Origin: Pseudomonadota bacterium
GTDB taxonomy: Bacteria; Myxococcota; Myxococcia; Myxococcales; Anaeromyxobacteraceae
DNA: 12,063 nt
Assembly: GCA_023411405.1 (NCBI GenBank)
Contig: JAEYOU010000453.1
Location: forward strand, 1-12,063
Reading direction: 5' to 3'
Position numbers and translations under genes: made by a program. Below, one piece after another: positions 7,164 through 12,063 of this stretch (position 1 is its first letter; each line of letters opens with the position of its first letter). The notes beneath the pieces were generated by a model. It did not search any database. It had not been told where the DNA came from and saw only the letters and a list, made by a program, of their open reading frames with translations.

Positions 7164-7306
7164 GGTCGCTTGCCTCGCTTTCGTGGGTGATTCGGTGGAC
7201 CCAGGCTGGCCCCAAAGTGCACACCGGCGGGGTCCCGCGCGATGGGCGGGCGGCCCTCCGGCGCGCCGGCGTTGATGGCGCTGGGCCGCCGAGCTATGAG
7301 GCCCTC
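7164..7306. promoter_or_regulatory. Divergent intergenic region between two genes
   Basis: This 143-nt gap should hold the promoters of the minus-strand release-factor homologue and of the plus-strand nucleotidyltransferase-like gene. I could not identify convincing -35/-10 boxes. Third-position GC of the frame crossing it from GTG 7187 is lower than in the gene body, which supports reading it as mostly non-coding. Confidence 0.4.
7297..7301 (+). promoter_or_regulatory. Ribosome binding site favouring GTG 7307
   Basis: TGAGG ends 5 nt before GTG 7307. The upstream in-frame GTGs (7187, 7217) have no comparable site, and 7187 lies only 23 nt from the divergent gene's start. Confidence 0.45.
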
Positions 7307-8224
7307 GTGGCCCTCCTCGACGCAGTCCGCGCCCTCACGTCCTTCGACCCGCCCCCCGCGCTCCCCGCGTGCGATCTCGAGCAGCTCGTGCACGTGCTGA
7401 CCGCGCACGGCCTCGCGCCCCTCGCCTCGTATCAGGTCGAGCACACGCGCCTCGGCGCCGGGCTGCCGGCCACCTTCCGGGAAGCGCTCCTGGGGCAGTA
7501 CCAGGGAGTCGTCAACGACAATGTGCTGAAGCTCGTCGGGTTGCGCGGGTCCCTGCGGGCTGCCCCCGACGTACCCGTGATCGTCCTCGAGGCGGCCGCG
7601 TACGTGGACTGGCTCTACCCGCACATGGCGTTCCGGCCCGTCGGGGAGCTCCGCATCGCCCTGCGCGCCCAGGACGCGGAGCGGTTCGCCGCGGCGGTGA
7701 AGGACCAGCTCCAGCTCGCCCGGACCGAGCAGGGCGGGAAGATCGCGGTCTTCACGGACGGGCGGATCACGGTGACGGCGCAGGAGGGGCTCTGGCCCGG
7801 CGGGCCCCCGGACGAGCCGCTGTTCGAGCGCCGGCTCCCCCACCGGGCGTTCGGGGAGTCGGTCTCCCGGCCGTCCCCCGAGGACGCGCTCCTCTGCGCG
7901 GTGGGCGACCAGGCGGTCCAGGGCCTGCTCACGCCGCTCATCACGTGGGTCGACCTGCGCGAGCTCCTCCGGCTGCCGCTCGACGTCGAGGGCGTGCGCG
8001 CGCGCGCCGCCGCGGCGGGCCTCGGGCGCGCGCTGTACGGCGTCTCCCGGCTCGTCGCGCACTTCTTCCCCGAGGTCGCCCCCGCCGCGGAGCGGCTCCG
8101 CCCGACACTCTCCGCGGCGGAGCGGGCGGCCATCGAGCGGGTGGTCGAGGCTGCGCAGGACCCTGCGCGGCTGCGACACGTCCGGGGCGCCGAGGAGCTC
8201 GCGCGCCTGGTGGTGGCGCCGTGA
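7307..8224 (+). CDS. Nucleotidyltransferase-fold protein (NTP_transf_5-like), catalytic motif degraded
   Basis: From GTG 7307 the protein has 305 residues; an upstream GTG at 7187 in the same frame would add 40 residues with poorer codon bias. The pattern fits the putative nucleotidyltransferase family found in polysaccharide and accessory loci. It has a helical start with HVLTAHGLAPL, then the core strand VPVIVLEAAAYVDWLYP (normally IPVIxLKG), then FRPVGELRIAL where the family has a R...SDIDLLV-type acidic pair, then PEDALLCAVGDQAV and a WVDLRELL segment. The Lys-Gly and the second catalytic Asp appear replaced (Glu-Ala; Arg), so it is probably not an active transferase. It is soluble, with no signal peptide. 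It precedes ugd by 116 nt on the same strand. Family assignment is moderate; substrate unknown. Confidence 0.7.
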   Translation: MALLDAVRALTSFDPPPALPACDLEQLVHVLTAHGLAPLASYQVEHTRLGAGLPATFREALLGQYQGVVNDNVLKLVGLRGSLRAAPDVPVIVLEAAAYVDWLYPHMAFRPVGELRIALRAQDAERFAAAVKDQLQLARTEQGGKIAVFTDGRITVTAQEGLWPGGPPDEPLFERRLPHRAFGESVSRPSPEDALLCAVGDQAVQGLLTPLITWVDLRELLRLPLDVEGVRARAAAAGLGRALYGVSRLVAHFFPEVAPAAERLRPTLSAAERAAIERVVEAAQDPARLRHVRGAEELARLVVAP

Positions 8225-8273
8225 TGGCCCGGGGGGCTCGTGGTAGGCTGCGCGTCCGGTAGCTTCCTCGACA

Positions 8274-8302
8274 GCTCGTGCTTCGACAGGCTCAGCACGA
8301 GC
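8274..8302 (+). repeat. Hairpin repeat, copy 4
   Basis: A 9-bp stem (GCTCGTGCT/AGCACGAGC) encloses the loop TCGACAGGCTC. It lies between the nucleotidyltransferase-like gene and ugd, 38 nt before the ugd start. It combines the stem of copy 2 with the loop of copy 1. Confidence 0.85.
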
Positions 8303-8325
8303 GGGGAAGAGCGGACCAGCAACGC

Positions 8326-8330
8326 GGAGG
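8326..8330 (+). promoter_or_regulatory. Ribosome binding site of ugd
   Basis: GGAGG lies 10 nt before the GTG start at 8341. The spacing is slightly long, but the match is strong and the GTG sits exactly at the conserved N-terminus of the family. Confidence 0.6.
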
Positions 8331-8340
8331 CTGACAGAAC

Positions 8341-9651
8341 GTGAACATCACCGTCATCGGCACGGGCTACGTCGGCCTGGTGACCGGCACCTGCTTCGCC
8401 GAGTCCGGGAACACCGTCACCTGCCTCGACATCGACCCGAAGAAGATCGAGCTGCTCCGCGCGGGCGGGATCCCGATCTACGAGCCGGGGCTCGAGGAGC
8501 TCGTGCGCCGCAACGCGCGCGAGGGACGGCTCGCCTTCACGACCTCCTACGCCGAGGCGATGAAGGGCCCGCAGGTCGTCTTCATCGCGGTCGGGACGCC
8601 GCCGGGCGAGACGGGTGAGGCCGACCTCACCTACGTGCTCCAGGCCGCCGCCGAGCTCGCGAAGAACCTGCGGCAGTACACGGTGGTGGTGAACAAGAGC
8701 ACCGTCCCGGTGGGGAGCGCGGACCGCGTGGCGGAGGTCGTGCGCCAGCACACGACGCAGCCGTTCGACGTCGTCTCGAACCCCGAGTTCCTCAAGGAGG
8801 GGGCGGCGATCGACGACTTCATGCGGCCCGACCGCGTCGTGGTCGGCGTCTCCTCCGAGCGGGCGCGCGCGGTCATGGCCGAGCTCTACGCGCCGTTCGT
8901 GCGCGCGGAGCAGCCGGTGCTGTTCATGGACGTCCGCTCCGCCGAGCTGACGAAGTACGCGGCCAACGCCATGCTCGCGACGCGCATCTCGTTCATGAAC
9001 GAGATGGCGACGCTGTGCGAGCGGCTGGGCGCCGACGTGGACATGGTCCGGCGCGGCGTCGGGTCGGACAAGCGGATCGGCCACCCGTTCCTGTTCCCCG
9101 GGGTCGGCTTCGGGGGTTCCTGTTTTCCCAAGGATTTACGGGCGGTTACGACGCTCGCCCGCAACATTGGCCTCGACTTCGACCTCCTCCGCGCGGTCGA
9201 GCGCGTGAACGAGCGGCAGAAGAAGTGGCTCGTCGAGAAGGCGCTCAAGCACTTCGGCTCGCTCGCGGGCAAGACGTTCGCGCTCTGGGGGCTCGCCTTC
9301 AAGCCCAAGACCGACGACATGCGCGAGGCACCGTCGATCACGGTCATCGAGGCGCTCCTCGGGAACGGCGCCAAGGTGCGGGCGCACGATCCGGTGGCGG
9401 CGGAGGTCGCGGCGCGGCTCTTCCACGGCCGCGGGGTCGAGCTCTCGGCGACGCCCTACGCGGCGGTCGAGGGCGCGGACGCGCTCATGCTCGTGACCGA
9501 GTGGAACGAGTTCCGCCAGCCGGATCTCGCGCGGCTCAAGGGGCTCATGCGCCAGCCGGTCCTGTTCGACGGGCGGAACGTGTGGGACGCGAAGAAGGCG
9601 CGCGAGGCCGGGTTCACGTACTACGGCGTGGGGCGGTCGGGGCGGGAGTGA
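8341..9651 (+). CDS. ugd: UDP-glucose 6-dehydrogenase
   Basis: This cytoplasmic enzyme oxidises UDP-glucose to UDP-glucuronate with two NAD+, feeding capsule, exopolysaccharide or lipopolysaccharide synthesis. The 436-residue length is normal. Seen in the sequence: the Rossmann motif GTGYVG at residues 7-12, the acidic strand end CLDID at 28-32, STVPVGS, NPEFLKEG with Glu149 and Glu153, Lys205 and Asn209 in TKYAANA, and the catalytic Cys261 with Asp265 in GGSCFPKD. The C-terminal UDP-binding domain shows FKPKTDDMRE and ends with DGRN. The start is GTG 8341 because the first residues (MNITVIGTGYVG) begin the fold directly. Codons 259-276 are unusually AT-ending around the catalytic Cys. The last 38 nt overlap the end of the opposite-strand kinase gene. 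Confidence 0.97.
   Translation: MNITVIGTGYVGLVTGTCFAESGNTVTCLDIDPKKIELLRAGGIPIYEPGLEELVRRNAREGRLAFTTSYAEAMKGPQVVFIAVGTPPGETGEADLTYVLQAAAELAKNLRQYTVVVNKSTVPVGSADRVAEVVRQHTTQPFDVVSNPEFLKEGAAIDDFMRPDRVVVGVSSERARAVMAELYAPFVRAEQPVLFMDVRSAELTKYAANAMLATRISFMNEMATLCERLGADVDMVRRGVGSDKRIGHPFLFPGVGFGGSCFPKDLRAVTTLARNIGLDFDLLRAVERVNERQKKWLVEKALKHFGSLAGKTFALWGLAFKPKTDDMREAPSITVIEALLGNGAKVRAHDPVAAEVAARLFHGRGVELSATPYAAVEGADALMLVTEWNEFRQPDLARLKGLMRQPVLFDGRNVWDAKKAREAGFTYYGVGRSGRE
9614..9651. other. Tail-to-tail overlap of ugd and the kinase gene
   Basis: The ugd stop lies at 9649-9651 on the plus strand. The kinase stop (TGA on the minus strand) lies at 9614-9616, so 38 bp encode the ends of both proteins. 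No separate terminator fits between them. Confidence 0.85.
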
Positions 9652-12052
9652 CGCGCCCCGGCGCGGCGACGGCGGACCGGATCGTCCGCCGGAGCTGCTC
9701 CAGCGTGTACGGCTTGTCGAGGAACGACACGCCCGGCTGGGCGCGCAGGGCCTCCACGTCGCCGCCGTCGTGGAACCCCGACGAGACGACCACGGGCAGC
9801 CCCGGCGCGGTCGCCCGGAGCGCCTCGATCACCTCCGCGCCCGTCATCTCCGGCATCATCACGTCCACGATCGCGAGGTCGTAGCCGGCGGCGTGGGCCG
9901 CCTGGGCGCGCACCGCGTCCCGGGTGCCGTCGCACTCGACCGTCTCGCAGCCGTTCCCGCGGAGCAGCAAGGCGAGCGAGGCGCGCACGTTGCGCTCGTC
10001 GTCCACGACGAGCACCCGGAGCCGCCGCCCGAGCCCCTCCTGCTCCGCCGGGGGCACCGGCGCCGCGGCCGGGGCGTCCACCGCCGGGAGGAGGAGCGCG
10101 ATCGTGGTCCCCGCGCCCGGCGCGCTCGTCACCGCCACGCCACCCCCGTGGGCGCGGACGGTCCCGTAGACCTCCGCGAGGCCGAGCCCCGAGCCCTTCC
10201 CGACGGCCTTGGTCGTGAAGAACGGCTCGAACAGGTGACTGCGCGCCTCCTCGGAGAGGCCGACCCCGGTGTCCGCGACGGCGAGCTCGAGGTACGTCCC
10301 CGGCGCGATCCCGAGGGGCGCGGCGCGCTCCGGCGAGACCGCCGCCGCGCGCGTCCCGATGGTGAGCGTCCCGCCCTCGGGCATGGCGTCCCGGGCGTTG
10401 AGCGCGAGGTTCAGGACCGCGGCGTGGAGCCGATCGGGATCGCCGGCGACGGCGGCGGGACGGGACTCGAGCCGGGTCGCGACCGTGATGCGCTTGTCGA
10501 TGCTCCGCTCGAGCAGGCCGCGCACGGCGAGGACGATCCCGTCGAGGTCGACGAGCGCCGTGCGCGTCGGCTGCTTCCGCGCGAAGGCGAGGAGCTGGCG
10601 CGTGAGCCCGGCGGAGCGGAGGGCGGCCTCCCGGATGGCGTTCACCGTCTCCCGGGCGTCGCTCGCGAGGTCGGCGCCGGAGAGGTGCTCGACGCTCCCG
10701 AGGATCGCGGTGAGCTGGTTGTTGAAGTCGTGGGCGACCCCGCCCGCGAGCCGGCCGATGCCCTCGAGCTTCTCCGCCTGGCGGAGCCGGTCCTCGATCT
10801 GCCGCTGCTCGGTGACGTCCCGCCCGACGCCCACGATGGCCACCACCGCCCCCGCCGCGTCGCGCACGGCCGTGTCCGCCCACGCGAGCCAGCGCCAGCC
10901 CTGCACGGTGAGGGCGCGCTGCTCCACGTAGGCGGCCCAGGGCGGGCGGTACAGCGCCTCCATCGCGCGCGCGGTGGCCTCGCGATCCTCCTCGTGGACG
11001 AGCGGCATGAAGTCCTTCCCGAGCAGCTCGGCCTCCGTCTTCCCGAACAGCCGGCAATAGCTCGGGCTCACGAACAGGAAGCGGCCGCTCGCGTCCACCT
11101 TCACGACGAGGTCGGTCTGGTTCTCGACGAGGAGCCGGTACTTCTCCTCGCTGGCGCGGAGGCGCTCGGCGGCGCGCTCGCGGCCCTCGACCGCGTTCGC
11201 GAGGAACAGGTTGGTCAGCACGACCACGAAGCAGAACACCTGCGCCTCGAACTGCCGCGCCGCGGTCGCGAAGGCGCCGGTGCCGGCCACCGCGGTGGCG
11301 AGCGCCACGACGACGAACACGAACCCGGCGGCGGTCGCGCCGCGCAGCCCGAGGCGGAGGGCGATCCAGACGAGCGGCGGCACCACGACGGCCTGGATCG
11401 GCCGGGCGGCCTCCGGCGGCTGCAGGAACACGAGCCAGGACGCGAGCGCGCACGCCAGCACGAGCGCGATCCGCTCGGCGCGCGTCCAGGCCGGGCTCAC
11501 GCCACGGGGGAGGCCCGGCTCCGTCCACGCGAGGATCGGCGTGGCGGCGACGATCATCCCCAGCCCCGCGCCGGTCCAGAGATCGTGCCACACGGGCCCG
11601 ATCGGCCCGCCGTACACCCGGGCGATGACCGCGGCGGAGAGGAGGTTCAGGAGCCCGCTCGCCAGCAGCGGGCCGGCGATCGCGATCGCGATGAGGTGGC
11701 CGGGGTGGGAGAGCCGCGGGCGGCCGCCGCAGAGCCGCACGACCGCGGCCGCGGCCAGCCCCGGCTCGAGCACGTTCCCGACCGCGAAGGTCGCGACGAG
11801 CAGCGCGGGCTGTCCGGCGGACAGGTTGAAGAGCGCCATCGGCAGCGCCGCGGCGGCGAGGAGCGCCGGCCACCGCCGGCGCTCGCTCACGAGCAGCGCG
11901 CCGAAGACCAGCCCGGACGCGGGCCAGAAGAGCGCGACGCTCTGCGGCCCGGGCGTGAGCGCGAGGCCGAGGAGGCAGAGGAGGAAGTTCGCGGTGGCGA
12001 ACAGGAGCAGGCCCGCGGCGGGCCGGGCCGGCGGCGGGAGCGCGCTCCACAC
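9614..12052 (-). CDS. Hybrid sensor histidine kinase: MASE1-like membrane sensor, PAS, HisKA, HATPase, receiver
   Basis: The protein has 812 residues from GTG 12052, which leaves 11 nt to the window edge; a start further upstream cannot be excluded. Residues about 12-290 contain roughly eight to ten hydrophobic segments with a MASE1-like beginning (ALFWPASGLVFGALL). A PAS domain follows at about 298-420 (SEEKYRLLVENQTDLVV to GRDVTEQ). The HisKA H-box has phospho-accepting His441 in HDFNNQLTAILG. The ATPase domain has N-box Asn552 (LNARDAM), DTGVG at 594-598, the FEPFFTTK F-box and GKGSGLGLAEVYG. The receiver domain (about 677-795) has Asp684/Asp685, phospho-acceptor Asp730, Ser757 and Lys780. 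It is a membrane-bound autokinase; its signal and partner are unknown, and no DNA-binding regulator lies beside it. A proline-rich tail follows the receiver. Confidence 0.95.
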   Translation of the reverse strand: MWSALPPPARPAAGLLLFATANFLLCLLGLALTPGPQSVALFWPASGLVFGALLVSERRRWPALLAAAALPMALFNLSAGQPALLVATFAVGNVLEPGLAAAAVVRLCGGRPRLSHPGHLIAIAIAGPLLASGLLNLLSAAVIARVYGGPIGPVWHDLWTGAGLGMIVAATPILAWTEPGLPRGVSPAWTRAERIALVLACALASWLVFLQPPEAARPIQAVVVPPLVWIALRLGLRGATAAGFVFVVVALATAVAGTGAFATAARQFEAQVFCFVVVLTNLFLANAVEGRERAAERLRASEEKYRLLVENQTDLVVKVDASGRFLFVSPSYCRLFGKTEAELLGKDFMPLVHEEDREATARAMEALYRPPWAAYVEQRALTVQGWRWLAWADTAVRDAAGAVVAIVGVGRDVTEQRQIEDRLRQAEKLEGIGRLAGGVAHDFNNQLTAILGSVEHLSGADLASDARETVNAIREAALRSAGLTRQLLAFARKQPTRTALVDLDGIVLAVRGLLERSIDKRITVATRLESRPAAVAGDPDRLHAAVLNLALNARDAMPEGGTLTIGTRAAAVSPERAAPLGIAPGTYLELAVADTGVGLSEEARSHLFEPFFTTKAVGKGSGLGLAEVYGTVRAHGGGVAVTSAPGAGTTIALLLPAVDAPAAAPVPPAEQEGLGRRLRVLVVDDERNVRASLALLLRGNGCETVECDGTRDAVRAQAAHAAGYDLAIVDVMMPEMTGAEVIEALRATAPGLPVVVSSGFHDGGDVEALRAQPGVSFLDKPYTLEQLRRTIRSAVAAPGRVTPAPTAPRRST

Positions 12053-12063
12053 CCGCCGCGCGG

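Noticed and set aside
5787..7190. Long plus-strand open frame (467 codons) opposite the release-factor homologue
   Set aside because: It is a mirror of the GC-rich minus-strand gene, has low-complexity Arg/Ala/Leu-rich translation, and its start lies inside hairpin repeat copy 1.
7615..9084. Minus-strand open frame of 489 codons across the nucleotidyltransferase-like gene and ugd
   Set aside because: It crosses two well-supported plus-strand genes and hairpin copy 4 (translated as an LSLSKHE stretch), a known artefact of this repeat.
9621..12050. Second minus-strand open frame of 809 codons beside the histidine kinase
   Set aside because: Its translation is almost pure Arg/Ala/Gly/Pro, as expected from an out-of-phase reading of a GC-saturated gene; the kinase frame holds all the motifs.

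Overview
The window is very GC-rich, with protein-coding regions whose third codon positions are almost all G or C. It carries Gram-negative hallmarks: a filamentous-hemagglutinin/CdiA-type exoprotein, a periplasmic parvulin and a MASE1-type hybrid kinase. A Myxococcota/deltaproteobacterial host such as an Anaeromyxobacter relative would fit, but that is a guess from style and composition, not a demonstrated assignment. Long antisense and out-of-phase open frames are abundant here and are artefacts of the GC content.

Left part (1-5313, + strand): the 3' part of a large FHA/CdiA-like exoprotein runs in from the left edge and ends in a candidate PD-(D/E)XK nuclease toxin domain. Its stop overlaps by ATGA the start of a 165-residue candidate immunity protein. 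Its stop in turn abuts a signal-peptide-bearing PpiC/parvulin chaperone. This reads as a contact-dependent-inhibition-like cassette: surface delivery stick, tip nuclease, self-protection, and a periplasmic chaperone that may assist secretion of the stick. Base composition drops clearly over the toxin tip and immunity gene, as expected for a swapped module.

Middle (5314-8340): a small unrecognised gene apparently broken by a GT-dinucleotide slip is followed by a cluster of three hairpin repeats. These have an almost invariant 11-nt loop and stems that differ by compensating changes; a fourth copy lies at 8274-8302. Next come a divergent pair: a minus-strand bacterial homologue of eRF1/Vms1-type release factors with a zinc ribbon but no clear GGQ, and a plus-strand nucleotidyltransferase-fold protein with a degraded catalytic motif.

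Right part (8341-12052): a complete UDP-glucose 6-dehydrogenase (ugd), which supplies UDP-glucuronate for surface polysaccharide, overlaps tail-to-tail by 38 bp with a minus-strand hybrid histidine kinase (MASE1-like membrane sensor, PAS, HisKA, HATPase, receiver). The kinase reaches nearly to the right edge.

The most interesting parts are the toxin/immunity/chaperone cassette, the covarying hairpin family, the broken small gene, and the two proteins whose folds are recognisable but whose catalytic motifs look lost.
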